Positions 1 to 12,348 of a stretch of DNA of 64,000 nucleotides are shown here, piece by piece. Numbering within the stretch: the stretch's first letter is position 1; every line of letters begins with the position of its first letter. The translations under genes were made by a program, and so were the position numbers. The stretch is taken from positions 9,360,971 to 9,424,970 of the forward strand of contig NC_081333.1 in the NCBI RefSeq assembly GCF_022539665.2. The letters run 5' to 3'. A model generated the notes under the pieces. It searched no databases. It was not told the origin of the DNA and saw only the letters and a program-made list of their open reading frames with translations. Origin of the DNA: Daphnia carinata. Taxonomy: Eukaryota; Arthropoda; Branchiopoda; Diplostraca; Daphniidae.

Positions 1-2793
1 GAATTTTTCCCGTGGCTTGTAGACATGTCGATTTTTACCCGAACGAGTGGAACAGTTTTTTTTTATTTAAAGGAAAAGACAGAGAGATGCTGGAACTATT
101 TTGTGCAGTCGGTTCACGTCAGGGGGATGAATACTGCACGTCATAGAGGAAAACCTTGTAGGGTATAAAGCAAGGGCATCACCAGAAAAAAAAAGAAACG
201 TGACTTAACTTGCTGAAGAACTTCTTTTGTTTTTTTTTTAAATTAAAATTTTTTTTTTCTAAGGGACGGTTGTAATGCGCGCTGTTTTAAAAATAAATTT
301 TCTAGTTTTTTTTCTTCTACCTTTTGTTCCATGCCCGGCCTAATCGTCCCGACAGTCCTCATTTGGTTTGCAGTTATAATGGTACATCCACTACTAGCTC
401 GCCTTAATTACTCGTAGAAAAAAGACAAACGCGCAACGGCCCAAAAAAAGAAAACGCACGATTTTTTTTGCCCCGTTGCGTCGGAGATATTCAAAAATGG
501 AAAAGATTTCGAATAATTTTTCGCTCCCCCTATTTTTTTTTTATTTTTTTTTTCTTCTCAAGGAAGCTCACGATTCTTCACTTTACTTCTCTTTTGTTTA
601 TTCCTTATAGTTGCACCAGAGTTTCTTTCTACCTTTCGGGGGCGCTTCAATCCGTGTCGTGTCAAACCCCAAAAAGAAAAAAAAAGAACACGCCAAAGTT
701 CATCATCATTATATCGTCTATTAAAAATGTCGATGTGGGTCATTCTTTCAGGCAGAGAAAATACAAAATAAAAATAGGCCGAGCTGATGCAAATGAATAA
801 AGGATACATTTACATTCGTTCGGCACGAATCGTGAGCCTATTCACGTTCAACCCGATGGGAATGCATAGTAGCATCTCGTCTTACTTCTCTTTTTTTTTT
901 TCTTCCCAAAATTCAAACGATAGATTGAAGCAGCATTTCTCTAGACATTCCATAAAGAGCCGATGTTTGAACTGACTGTGGCCCATGAAAACGTTGCCGT
1001 CGCCGCTTCGTCTGGAACTTTTTAACAACAAGAAAAAAAGAAAAAGAAAGACGGATGGTGGCGATGACTCATGTGGCTTGGCAGAGAGCCACACTATTTC
1101 GTCTATATGGTCATGTGTCTGCGTGTGTACAAGTTGATGGGTTCCTTTTTTTTTTTTCTTTTTCAAATGCACCGGCATTTGCATCGACCGCTATATTTCC
1201 CCCGCTCGCATCTGACTATTTTCGTTCACCTCTTGCCAGTGTGTTTGCATCAACGAACGAAACAAAACATGCCCGCAGAGGACCAAATAGAACACAAAAT
1301 ATTAAAAAGAATAAAACCCTTTCAAAAAAAAAAAAGATGTGGATAAAAACGGGAAAGAGACTGCGGTTATAGGTTACAATGATCGGGAGCGGTCGCGCGC
1401 ACGCGCAATGTTCTTCTTTCCTCATTTTGAAAAAAAAAAAAGGAAGAAATAGCGGGCTTACATAAATTTTCGTGCTATGAGATATAGGCGTGTCTGTTAT
1501 TATCCAACCCACCGGTGTGGTGGCCTGAAACGAAACACACACACCACCCCCCCCCCTCCAGAAAGAAGTAACTGTATGGTACATTTACAACCCTGCGAGA
1601 TGATGAAACACCGCTGCCAGGTATTTCTTGCAGCAGCCCCCCCACCAGGTGAAGCCAAGAGATCGTGTGACGCAGTGGCCCGCAAAAAGCCATCATCAGC
1701 TGTTGATCTTCTTTTGCTTTTTTTTTTTTTCATGTTACACTTGTACATGTACAACTTGAATTCATGATTCTTTTCTTCTCGACGCCAATTCGGCGAAGTC
1801 GACTTGTTATACGCTTTTATGCTAATCGCAGTTCGTCTTATTTTTTTGTGAAGCGTTTATTCGAAGTTTTTCCACGTTATTTCGTCCAGTCTTTTATTTT
1901 TTGACCATAAGAGTACCGCAATGGTTATTAGGACTGCTGCTGTTAGAGCCTTTATTCGTTTTTGCCTCTTTTGTTTTTAAAAAAAAAAAAAAAACCTAAA
2001 AATGTTTAATTTATTTTGTGTTTCGTGTGCGCACGAAGAGAAATTAAACATTCTCTTTCGTTTGAACGACCTTTAGTTGTTCAGGAAAAAAAAAATTTCA
2101 TCGCCTCGGCATCCGCCCTTTTGAAATAAAATTTCATTTTCTTCCAAAAGAGCAAACGAAAATAAAAACGAAAACCTATTAAATAGCCACACACTTTCTT
2201 TTGGCGTGTCTTGTTCAACACAAGCCTTGCCATTTCCAAAAAATGTCTATCCATTTTTTTTGTTGGTTTCTTCTCTTTTATCCAAACACACATTTCGATT
2301 GGTAAAAAGCGAAAGGAAAAAATCATATTTCGTTTTACAAGCGTGAGAACGCATTTCCTTCCCTTATGCGTCACACAGTTTTCCACTGTCCCTCTCATCG
2401 GCATTATTCATAAATCAAAAAGAACGAGAAGTTTGAAAAAAACCCTCATCTTTTCCTCAATCGTCGCTCTATCAACTGCGTTTTTCCCCCTACCATTGTG
2501 ACGTGAGGTCATCACTCGAATTGCATATTTACGCTGTACCCCCGCTTCTAATACGACTCCAACTCTCGTATATAAACATTTGCGTGCACGCACTAATGAC
2601 AGATTACTCTTTTGTTACCGACTTTCTACAGGGCCTCTCTCTCGCCCACACACACCCGTCTTATTGTTTAAAAACAATTCCACTCGGACAACCCCATTGT
2701 CTTCTCTAAAAAAAAAAAAAAAAAAAAATTCCTCCTTGATTTTTTACACACCTGGGATTGACGTCGTCGATTCTGCCTGTTTGAAACGCCGTC
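1..2793. other. AT-rich upstream spacer, no gene seen
   Basis: This stretch holds many A and T homopolymers and short C runs. I find no open frame with a recognisable protein or a convincing exon chain. Its distal part probably contains the promoter and 5' leader of the Fez1-type gene starting at 2794, but I cannot place a transcription start. Confidence 0.5.
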
Positions 2794-5741
2794 ATGGAAA
2801 CGGCCGCTAATGCCGGAGCTGGCGGAGCAGCTGTAGCTCCGCCTAGATTGGCGCCAGTTAGCGGCGTCCTCAGCCAGGTAAAAAAAAAAAGAACGTTTAA
2901 AATATCTTTATATTCAAGTGACTGTGTTAGTGGAAAAATCAATCAAACATTTCCTTGGATCCTCCGAATTTTGTTAGACACGAAAATGAAATTGTAAAAA
3001 ATGCATTTTGAAAAAAAAAAAAATATTTTCAGGGTCAAGGTGTGATCAAACCGATCGCTTGTCGGCCAATTGTCTCGTCGGCGAACACGACACCCATCCT
3101 GGGCAACCGCTGTCTTAATAGCAGCAGCCAATCGGTTGCCCAGCAACAACAAGCGGTGACGTCATCGCCAGCCGGAGGTGCTGGCCTCAGTAATAACACG
3201 ACGACAAACAATAACAACATCAACAACAACAACAGCGGTCGTCATTCTTGGGGTCTGTACAATAGCACGTCCGATTTGCGGTGCTCCGCCTTGTCGACCG
3301 GGCCGGCCCAGCAGCAGACGCCCACCTCCAGAGGGCAACCTCACTTGCAGCGTTTCTCTTGGAGTAAAGGACCGCACGTTGAACTGTCAGAAATGGGCAC
3401 GCTGTGCGCCCGGCCGGCAGCAGCAGCACAACAAACGGCAGCGCCGCCTTCCGTACAGCAACAGCGCAAGCCGGACACGTCCCTTAGCGGACGTGCTTGC
3501 GATTCATCGCCCAGTATTCAACACCAAAATAAAGCGACAGCTGGCAGTATAACGAGCATCAACAGCATTAGCAGCACAGCAGCCGGCCAACAGGCACAGG
3601 TCGGACGTGTGGCGGATTTGAGCCGTCGTTTCGGTGGTTCCTTATCCAGCGTCGCCGCTCCGCCCAACTCGCCCACGCAGATCCGTCAGCCGCCGGCGTA
3701 TCGGCCGCCGCCCTCTTCGTCGCGCTCCTCCAGTAAGTCATTTCCCTTCCCCCTTTTTTTTTTGTTTTGTCCTCATTGTAAATGATTGATAAAATGTAGT
3801 TTTTATCGCACAATGTTTGATGACGTTAATTGATTTTTCCAAACTGTTTCTCCTCCCTCGAAAAATGGGCGCAGTCAATAAAGGTAGCAGTGGCGTATTA
3901 GGTGTGGCAGGTAACAATAGCGCAGGAGTCACCTACAGCAGTTCCGAATTGCATTTGGATCGAGTTTCATCGTTGCAGCCGTTCAATTGCGCAAGACCAG
4001 GTGTGCCCAATGGAACCTCCACGCCACAATGGGTCCTCGGCGGCTCTGAAATGAACCTCAGCAGTTTGGCCAGGTAAATATTTCTCGTTTCATTCAGTGT
4101 TTAAAAAAAATAAAATCAAACCGTGTGTGTTATTTTTTCAGATCGACTTTGCCACGTCATTCACATCAACAACAACAAGACGCAGAGAACAGCGGACTGT
4201 TGGGTCTGAGCAAGAACAACAAAGGTGGACTTTTACTCAGCGCCTACGACCCGCTTCATCATCACTCATCGGCCGGAATCCATCATCACGGCTCCATGAT
4301 GAGCTGCAATGGCAGCCGGAGCAGCTGGGCCGGCTTGCCATCCGTATCTAATAATAACAACAACAACAATAACAGCAGCAGTGGCAAAGGTTCGTCGCTC
4401 ACCAACAGCACCATGAGCAGCAACGGCAGCAGCACGACGTTGCTGTCGACGTCGTTCGAGCGTCGCGGAGAAACCGATGGAGCTGTCACGCCTGTCGTCG
4501 AGGAAGGAAGAATTCGTTCCATCCTGGGATCGAATTGCGTCATCAGCAGCTACGGATTGCAAAGGATGCGGAAGCAATCGACGGGCTCCTCGCTGGACGA
4601 GGATTTCGATTGCTGCGATGGAGGCGACAACTCGCAAGCGGACGAAACTCCGTCGCCATCCGATTCGGGCGTGGCCGAACTGGAAGTGCTACTCAAAGAG
4701 AAGGACTGCGAAATCGCGCTGCTCAGGGAGACGCTGGAACAGAACGAGGCCGTCATCTTCCAGGTGTACCAGGAGAAAGAGAAAAGTTGGGAGCGCGAAC
4801 TCAAGAAATTAAGATCCATCTATGAGGAACGCATGAGAGCTGCCCAACAGCAATCATCTCAAGCCGAACGTCAATTACAGGTACTAGCGTACATATTCTT
4901 TTCTTTTTTTAAAAAAAGCATAAATCATTTAGCGAAATGTTATTGTTTAAGACTCAGGCGCAGCAATGGCAGTCGGATCGGAAACAGTTGAAACAGCAGG
5001 TGCAACAACTGAAGAGCCAGTTAGAGCAAGTGCAGTCGAGGTTAGACGAGACGTCATGGACGCTTTGCCAAAAAAGCGGCGAGATGGCCTTGCTCAAATC
5101 TCAGCTGAAAGAATCGCAAAACGAGCAGAGTCAACGGTGCCAGGAAATGGCCAAAATGCGAGCCCAGCTGAAGGAGTCTCAAGAGCTCGCGCACAATACC
5201 AGACAAAGGCTGGAACAAAGCATGACTCACCAAAAGCCATTAGATAACAGACGTAGTATCACGTCGCCAATCTTGTCCGCTCGCAAACTGATTGGCGAAT
5301 CCGAACCGAACGGCACGTCCTCCACCATGAGCATGGCCGAAGTGCAGCGACTCCAGCGGCGAATTATTGAGCAACAGCAGAGCATGGAAGCTGAACGACA
5401 GGTAAAGTCGTAAATCATGATTTCAATGTCTGACTATAAAAGTCATTTTTGCCTTTTCATGTTTCTCTTTTCAAATTGTAAAGGTGTGGCACGAGGAGAA
5501 GGCCACCGTCTTGGTTTATCAACGTCATCTGCAACAGCAGTACGTCCAGGCCATGAAGAGAAACCAACAGTTGGAAGAAGCGTTGGGTTTGTTGGGCATC
5601 ACGGGCGTCCCTTCTTCTATGGGTCAACAACAACAAAAACAACCGCCCATGTCGTCACCAAAATCCAATTGCAGTGATCCCATCACCATCGATCTGGATT
5701 CGTCCAGCAACAGTAGCAGCACGGGCGAAACCCACTGCTGA
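2794..5741 (+). CDS. Fez1-domain coiled-coil protein (LZTS / N4BP3 family)
   Basis: Six exons: 2794-2877, 3033-3732, 3875-4073, 4142-4880, 4952-5401, 5484-5741 (809 aa); all joins are GT-AG and phases agree. The first ~570 residues are low complexity, with Ser, Asn, Gln and His runs. The C-terminal third is a continuous coiled coil starting around LEVLLKEKDCEIALLRETLE, then NEAVIFQVYQEKEKSWEREL, the core signature of the Fez1 region in leucine-zipper tumour-suppressor (LZTS) and NEDD4-binding protein 3 proteins. A second block (DETSWTLCQKSGEMALLKSQ) is also typical of LZTS. Family members are scaffold proteins of synapses, microtubules and centrosomes; the role here is inferred from that. Which subfamily it belongs to is not settled. 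The start is the ATG opening a 28-codon exon that ends at a good donor; a longer 5' leader is possible. Confidence 0.8.
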
Positions 5742-6849
5742 GCTGTTTCCACTATTGAGTGCTTATAAACCCCCTTCAACCGTCAATATTAATCGAATAT
5801 AAACTAATACGTTATTTTAAAATCAATAATCCCAACCACCATCCTGCACCCGAGAGCCAAGCTTAACTGTAACCATTTATCGTTTAAGGTATACTGTATC
5901 ATATAATACATAAGAAATATCCTTATAACTTTGTATTAACCATTTCGGGTCTATATATGTAATCAATGGATAAACTAAAGTATTCGACAGCTCCTATTAT
6001 AGCACCCAGTTTTATCTTTAATTAAACATACATTGTAACGACACACACGCAAAGCTGTTCTGTCGTAAGTGAAGAGACGGTGATATTTAAACATGTATAC
6101 TTTGTACCCCCCCCCCCCCCCCCATTTGGCGGACGTAATTTTTTACCGGAAGAACGGCCGATTATTATTCCGTTCTATTTCCTTTTTAAACTATTAGCCT
6201 ACACATTATGCCAAGTACTGTTTCGATTCTTTCTTTTACGCTATACCAAGTTTGTATTGCATTTTTTTTGTTTGACAACCCTATGTCATGTGTAAAATAT
6301 AGCGAACGTTAACCAGTTGATTTCCAAAAGGATAGATAGCAGATGAAAGAAAAAAAATGTATATTTCTTACTTTTTGTTTTCTCAACGGACATTGGAAAA
6401 ATGAAAATGGACCTTGTATTTTGTGTCCCACCAGCTTTACGTGACAAATAAACGGATATGCGTGACATCCTTTAGCAGAATAATGTGATATATCGCACCG
6501 CATTTAGATTCGCCCTTCTCACAATATTTGAATAGCCAATTTTGTGACGCTTTTTACCTTTCCTCTTGAAAAAGGAGGCGTGTGAATACCATGACAGGTA
6601 CCAAACCGAAAGTGTTGTGAAGAGGGGGCACCGAAGAACACGGGAAAGCTTGAAGGCCATCCTTGGATTGGCCACTACTTTCAGTTGTTACCTTCTTTAT
6701 TCTTTCAAATTCCAGTAAATCCGATTGGGTTGCAGTAGGCGACAGCCTGACATCACCGGAAACGAATCGAATCAATTAAATTTTGTAGACACATACAAAG
6801 TGAAAAGAAAAAGTAACTCTCTTCATTTCTGTCGCTTTAATCTTCAGCT
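5742..6849. other. 3' UTR of the Fez1-type gene and spacer
   Basis: Non-coding AT-rich sequence with a C homopolymer near 6107-6123. A 73-codon minus-strand frame at 6554-6775 has no recognisable similarity and no clear splice context, so I do not call it a gene. Confidence 0.4.
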
Positions 6850-6957
6850 CTAAAGCTGAGCATTCTCAAGATTTTGAATGGTTGGACGGACATAGCTGGG
6901 CATTACTGCCTCTCCTGTGTAAATGAAAATCAGGACGAAGATCAAGATTAAACGCAT
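6850..6957 (-). CDS. Putative 35-aa secreted peptide or orphan signal-peptide exon
   Basis: A short ATG-to-stop frame encodes MRLILIFVLIFIYTGEA followed by 18 polar residues. The start (Met-Arg, then a run of Leu/Ile/Phe/Val) resembles the signal peptides of the two SapA mini-genes just upstream on the same strand (starts at 7633 and 8653). A possible donor (GCA followed by GTAATG) falls right after the hydrophobic core, so this could instead be the first exon of a further copy; I found no matching SapA exon below it. It may be a relict of the same tandem family. No function can be assigned. Confidence 0.35.
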   Translation of the reverse strand: MRLILIFVLIFIYTGEAVMPSYVRPTIQNLENAQL

Positions 6958-6991
6958 CTTGGAAACTAAGGACCAAACAGGGAATTTCAAT

Positions 6992-7019
6992 ACATCACTA
7001 CTGTAGTTCGTAGTGATGT
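6992..7019. repeat. Perfect inverted repeat, 10-bp arms
   Basis: acatcactac (6992-7001) and its exact reverse complement (7010-7019) flank an 8-nt loop. It lies just upstream of the 35-aa minus-strand ORF and could form a hairpin in RNA or DNA. No known element is recognised. Confidence 0.6.
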
Positions 7020-7287
7020 GAGCCTCGCAGACCTAAACTTTTATTGAACCAAGGCTATCCTTTTGAGAGCTGTAAAAGTTAATTACGCTATAGTTTATGC
7101 AAGGCCATGTATTATTAACTCACCCCTCATCAACGAAAAGGCCAAATTTATGCACCTTAAAAAAAATATACCATTTAAAGTGAATCACGTGAAAACAAAA
7201 GTGGGATAACATTCGTGTTTCGTAAAAGTGAAAATTGTCACGAAGCCAAAAGCGGAGAAAATTCAACCAGGTGTGCGTAATTATCGT

Positions 7288-7633
7288 CTAAGGAGTCTTC
7301 CATCCGACGGCATTGCAATGTTGAATAGCCTGTTATAACCATACATTACAACAACAAGAATTCAGGTTTAATTAAACGATGCAACAGGTAACCTACCCCC
7401 GGGCCACACTTTTCAGCGTTTTCACGACTGGCGCACCAGAAAGATGGTCCCCAAGTGCACGGCTCCTTCCCAACCACGTTTTTCTCAGCCACTAACGTGA
7501 TTGTTAAAGAATCGATTGCACAATAAAACTCATTATTGCTGAAAAAAATTGCTTTTCTCAACAGTAAAATGTATTTACCGATGAAGGCGATAACAAGGAC
7601 GAAGCAAAACAGGATCATCCACAGAGAGCGCAT
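7288..7633 (-). CDS. Secreted stand-alone saposin-A-type domain protein, copy 1
   Basis: Three exons on the minus strand: 7633-7579, 7491-7397, 7329-7288 (63 aa). Exon 1 is a signal peptide (MRSLWMILFCFVLVIAFI). Exon 2 carries CTWGPSFWC...AEKC and exon 3 carries AIQHCNAVGW, so the mature peptide shows the four-cysteine SapA pattern (C-x6-WC...A-x2-C...C-x3-V-x-W). In known proteins SapA domains flank the SapB domains of prosaposin and surfactant protein B precursors; here nothing else is present. Introns are GT-AG in phases 1 and 0, identical in position to copy 2 at 8300-8653, which confirms the model. Likely secreted; lipid binding or an antimicrobial role would be a guess. A minus-strand TATA-like tract lies at 7711-7720. 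Confidence 0.75.
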
Positions 7634-7710
7634 TTCTGTTTTTGTGAACAGACGATTGTCAACTATATGAGTCTTAACGAATTGCCTCGTGTCCTAAATA
7701 TGGCTGTTGA

Positions 7711-7720
7711 AATATATAAC
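7711..7720 (-). promoter_or_regulatory. Candidate TATA box for SapA copy 1
   Basis: The minus strand reads gttatatatt here, about 80 bp upstream of the ATG at 7633, a plausible spacing for a TATA promoter with a short leader. This is motif matching only. Confidence 0.35.
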
Positions 7721-8299
7721 ACATGCGCACTGCACAGACCTGGCACACCTGTTATTGCGATTGATGTATTCTGAGCGGGTGCCAGCACACGGAATTTTCT
7801 AGATCCCCTAGTTTAGGTCATGACGCAAGCGTGACATGTGCCACATGTTGGTGTTAAATGATCGTATATCATCACCGAATTCATATTTATCATATGAAGT
7901 AAAAGAATACTCAATTCAAATAAAAACTATGAATATATATTAGCTGGGCATTCCTACTGATTCAGCAAGCAACATGTTTACAGAGACAGAGGCGAGATAT
8001 CGGCTCGTGGACGCTAAGAAATGAGGGATTTTTTTTAGGGTTTTAAGAGAGGAAGTACAACGAGCAGTTCGAATGAAATCAACAGTCTGTAAAACTTAAT
8101 GACCAAGATAAAGCAAATAATGGAATAACAACAAGGTGCGTGTAGCGCGTTTCCAGTTCAATATAGGCAACATGTTTCACTTTCTCTAAATTTGGTACGA
8201 AGCTAATAATTGCCCACTATCTTCCATATAAGGACATAACAAATAAAGATAACAAATGAAATAATAAAACTCGTTTTTCTCTGCTGGAAAAGTGTCGTC

Positions 8300-8653
8300 T
8301 TATTCGACACTCCAGTTGACGCTCTCGCAGTACTTGATGGCCTATTACACATATCCCAGATGAAAGAAAGAAAGAGAAAAATACATTAAAAGTCTAACGT
8401 CTATCAGAAAACTGCTTTAAAGCTATCGTTTTACCTCTACTCCACATTTTTCTGCGTTTTCATAACTGTGGCACCAGAAAGACGGGCCCCAAGTACATGG
8501 ATTTCCACCCACAGTGACGATATCTTTTGCCTCTACTTTAATAGTTTATGAAATGCCAAATAAATAGTGAAATAATACGAAACAAGAAGTGAATAAGTTA
8601 CCAATAGAGGCGAAGACCAAAACTAAACAGATGAATATTAAGAAGTAACGCAT
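8300..8653 (-). CDS. Secreted stand-alone saposin-A-type domain protein, copy 2
   Basis: Three minus-strand exons: 8653-8602, 8535-8435, 8341-8300 (64 aa). The signal peptide is MRYFLIFICLVLVFAS. The mature part has PCTWGPSFWC, ENAEKCGVE and AIKYCESVNW, the same four-cysteine SapA layout as copy 1. Exon 3 is 42 bp in both copies and intron phases (1, 0) are the same, so the two genes are a tandem duplication on one strand about 0.7 kb apart. They differ mainly in the linker before the domain and the last residues. Expression and ligand are unknown. Confidence 0.75.
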
Positions 8654-9412
8654 TTTGTACGACTGATGGATGCGAACTGTGACAGCGGGATGACAACTTG
8701 ATGTACACTACCCGTTTTATGGCAGTTAGTGACGCACCCTTCCATGAATCATCGTTTGAAACACCTGCATTTTTTTTATTGCTTAGGACGACATTCACAT
8801 AAACGAAAACCGGTATAGACTTTTCCGGCATTTTAAACAAATAGTGGGTATGCGTCATACGTGCCATACAGCCCAATTTAAGCTAGATTTTTTGCATTGA
8901 TAAGCACCCCGTAGCGTTACTGTATGCACGTTTTGAATTTCATCATCTTCACACAATAAATGTAAAAAAAATCTTGGAAATTTTATTTTTGCCTACGCGC
9001 ATTTGCAGTGGGGTAGTACGTTGCTCTATTTGGTTTTTTTAAAGCTTCCCATCAAACCATTGTTTTCCGTTAGTAAAAACATTCCCTGATAAAAGTGTAA
9101 GTTACATACGTTAATAACCTTTACCTTGTTTAAAAAGATATGATGGAAAAGAAAAAAGAAAAGAAGGGTTAGGGAATCTTCAAACTTTAAGTAACAAGCG
9201 GCAACGGCGCACGTTCAAATTCACACCAATAGGAAGCAGCATAGCGTTGAGCCAACCGTAGCACCCGACTCTACACGTTTTCAAATAGGCAACGACATAA
9301 CTGAGTTCCAAGTCGGTGTGTGAGCATCAACGGTTTTGCTAGTGCTGCAGCTAGTGTTTTATAAAAAAACTAGCAATTTTATTAGTTTTCGCGCTACAGG
9401 ATTTTAATCAAG
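8654..9412. other. Intergenic spacer with the PRC1 5' region
   Basis: No coding exon is recognised. The last ~200 bp before 9413 presumably contain the promoter and leader of the PRC1 gene on the plus strand and, on the other side, the promoter of SapA copy 2. Confidence 0.4.
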
Positions 9413-12348
9413 ATGTCTGTTGACAAGTAAGTTCTGTAACCCCATTTTTCTGTTGTTATAAGTTCATTTATTGTTCTAGAACTAAAACTTGTTGTTCGAC
9501 CTAAAGAGCGTTCGAGGAGGAATTTTTAAGAGAAGGTACTGAAGTCTTAAAGCATGTAATTCCAAAAATGGTACAAATATGGAAGCAGCTGGGCTTCCCT
9601 ACAGCCAAAATACAGGAAAGGTTTAGGACAGCAGTTTCTCATCACAAGGTAAATTCAGAGGTTGCTTGACCCTAGATAGAAGATTACATCTAAAAAATTA
9701 TTTGTTGATTTCAGGAACTTTGGGATTCCATGCTTGAAGAAGAACAAAACAATAAGAAAAAAATTGTCAGCACCATTGATCGTCTGGGAAGGCAGCATCA
9801 CCAACTGTGCAAGGAATTGGGCACACATTATAGAGAATTTGGTGATGAAATCCCTCTTTTAGAGATGGAGAAACTGCTCCAAGAAACCCTAGCTGGACTC
9901 AATAAAGAAAAAGAAGAAAGAATGAAGTCTGTAAGAGCTTTGTTTCATGAAGAAGATAAGCTCTGTGCTAGGCTGAATGTGGATCCTTGTTCATTGAATC
10001 GAGATCGTATCCCTACATCTGATCAATTCAACATGTTACAGGAGTTAGTTAACAAACATAAGATGGAAGTTGTTACCAGGTAAAAATAAATTTTGGGTGC
10101 TTAATGGCTATACTTTACAATGAACAGATGTTAACCTAAAACATTGATTTAGGCAAGGACAATTTGTTACAATGAGGGACTCTATCAAAAATTCCATGGC
10201 GGAGTTGGAGATGTCAGCCCGTTCCTCATTTGAAATGGATCTTCTCGTAAGCGATCCCCAAAGCATTTCCTTGTCAGATGCTGACATGAACAAAATAAAG
10301 GTGTGAAAAGAAATAGTTACGCTGTGATTCACCGAACCTTGAATCTTTGAATTCTATTTAATCTAGGAAATACAACAGGGATTAGTTTCACGAATTGAAA
10401 AAAATAAGCGCAAAACGGCGGATCTTTGGTCTGTCATTGAAACTTTGTGGGATAGACTGAACATTGAACAAGATGTCCGGCAAATTCTTCACATGCAAAA
10501 TCGAGGTTCTGCACCTTCGACCATTACATCGGTACGTTATAAGAACCAACTAGGTTTTGAAAATACTAAAGTAAACGATTGGTTTTCAGCTTGAGAAGGA
10601 ATTGGCTCGTCTTGAAGAGTTAAAACGACAAAACATTGAACGTTTTATCCACGCTGTACGCCAAGATTTGATAAGCTGGTGGGATCGGTGTTATGTTTCC
10701 GACGCTGAACGTCGTAACTTCACTCCGTTTTATGCCGAACTTTACACGGAAGATCTGCTAGAGCTCCACGAAGCTCAAGTGGAAAGATACAAGGAGCTTC
10801 ACACAACACATAAAGACATCTTCCAAAAGGTAACATCACGTTGTCTTTCAAACGCTTTATTCTGGGTATACTCACGGTCGTAATGCTTAAGGTGCTCCAT
10901 CGTGAAAACCTTTGGAAGAGGATGGAGGATATCGAAGCCCGTGGAAGGGATCCGTCAAGGCTGTTTGGCAATAGGGGTTGTGCTCTCCTCCAAGAAGAGA
11001 AAGAGCGCACAAAGATAATGAAGGTAGTGGAGATATTTCTTAAAAGTTGGAGCCATTCCAATTAATTTGTCGGAACCGATTTTCTTTTTAATTAATAGGA
11101 ACTTCCTCGTGTCGAGGCACAGCTAACGGAATTATTAAATAACTATGAGCGGACTCATGGTCATGTGTTGCAAATTAACGGCCAGGACTACCGCCAAGTA
11201 GTTATCAACCAGTGGGTACTGTACGAAGAGCAAAAAGAAAATGAGAAGCTCCAGCGGGTAATTTCTACAGCAATAAATCTCTGCAGAATCATTTGTTTAA
11301 ATCTTGCATTATTTGTTCAATGCAGCAAAGAGAGCGGGCCGATAAATTGGTAGAAGAGGCAAAAGGTGGTGCCAAACCGAATACCCCAATGAAACGCCGT
11401 TTGGGGACTACCGCCGCCATTCGAACCCAAATGGAGTCGCCTAAAGCGAAACAAAGGAAGCTGCTGATGCCATCGGTGAGATTTTCGTAATAAACATTAT
11501 ATTCATAGCTAGTCTGACCAAATGTTTCTTTGGAAAAGACGGCTCCTCAGCAACGTATGGGACCAGGTCGACGTATCCTGACAGAAGCAATGGTTAATCA
11601 GCTTCCACCGGGAACACCGAGTGATCATGACGCCTCGGTCATGTCGACTTACTCGGTATTTACTGTAAGTTTCCAAGTATCCTACGACGTTCTCCTTGTG
11701 CATAATAATTATATGACAAATAACCTCTTCTCGTACTGTCCAACGCTTCCCTTGCGTCATAAATGCAGGAAAACATTGCTGCTCGTATACAGGGTGCCAG
11801 CTCGCCAAACCAAAACTATTGAAGATATATCTATATTTTTTTTTATCAAGTAAAAGATCTTTTTTTCCTGAATCTCACGTAGTGTTCATGTTGAATCCTA
11901 TGCACACCTCCCCCGTTTGAGCACTTGTAGTTTAGTCCTTACTAGTCATATTTCTTCCCTGTTTTGCCTTAGTTAGGCAGTAGTTTTAAGTAGTTGGAAG
12001 GGTTTACATTTATTTTGTGTTAGTACGTTATTTATCTTTATTTCTCGTTTGTAGGAGACTTTACAAAAAGCCAGGCAGGCAAAATGCGTGAATTCGACAG
12101 TGCTGATGGAAAGCACGCCATCTTCTAGTCGAGGGAATGCTACGCCCATGACTGCTCCGCACCGTCGTAGTACACGTTTGGCTGCGGGGTCAACTCCGAC
12201 ATTGACGCCCCAATCTGCACGAACCCATCACCCAATGTTTCGGCGTTCGAAATCCCATTCCATTATGCCTGCACCTCTTACCACCAAACTAACGCCTGCC
12301 CGATCCACCCCCAAACTTGCAATTCACAAGCGCCCTTTCCTTTTGTAA
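9413..12348 (+). CDS. PRC1: Protein regulator of cytokinesis 1 (PRC1 / Ase1 / MAP65 family)
   Basis: Eleven exons: 9413-9426, 9507-9648, 9715-10079, 10153-10300, 10367-10531, 10590-10829, 10892-11023, 11099-11257, 11326-11475, 11539-11664, 12055-12348 (644 aa). The product is the antiparallel microtubule bundler of the spindle midzone. Visible family features are the N-terminal helical dimerisation region (VIPKMVQIWKQLGF), the long coiled-coil rod, and the conserved spectrin-like microtubule-binding segment with NRGCALLQEEKERTKI, followed by a Ser/Thr/Pro-rich basic tail with many TP and SP sites (for example ESTPSS, TAPHRRSTRL, STPTLTP) of the kind phosphorylated by CDK1 in this family. The first exon has only 14 coding bases; the Kozak context (aag before ATG) and the phase-2 join support it. 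A longer exon 10 or retained intron at 11665 is possible. Confidence 0.92.
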
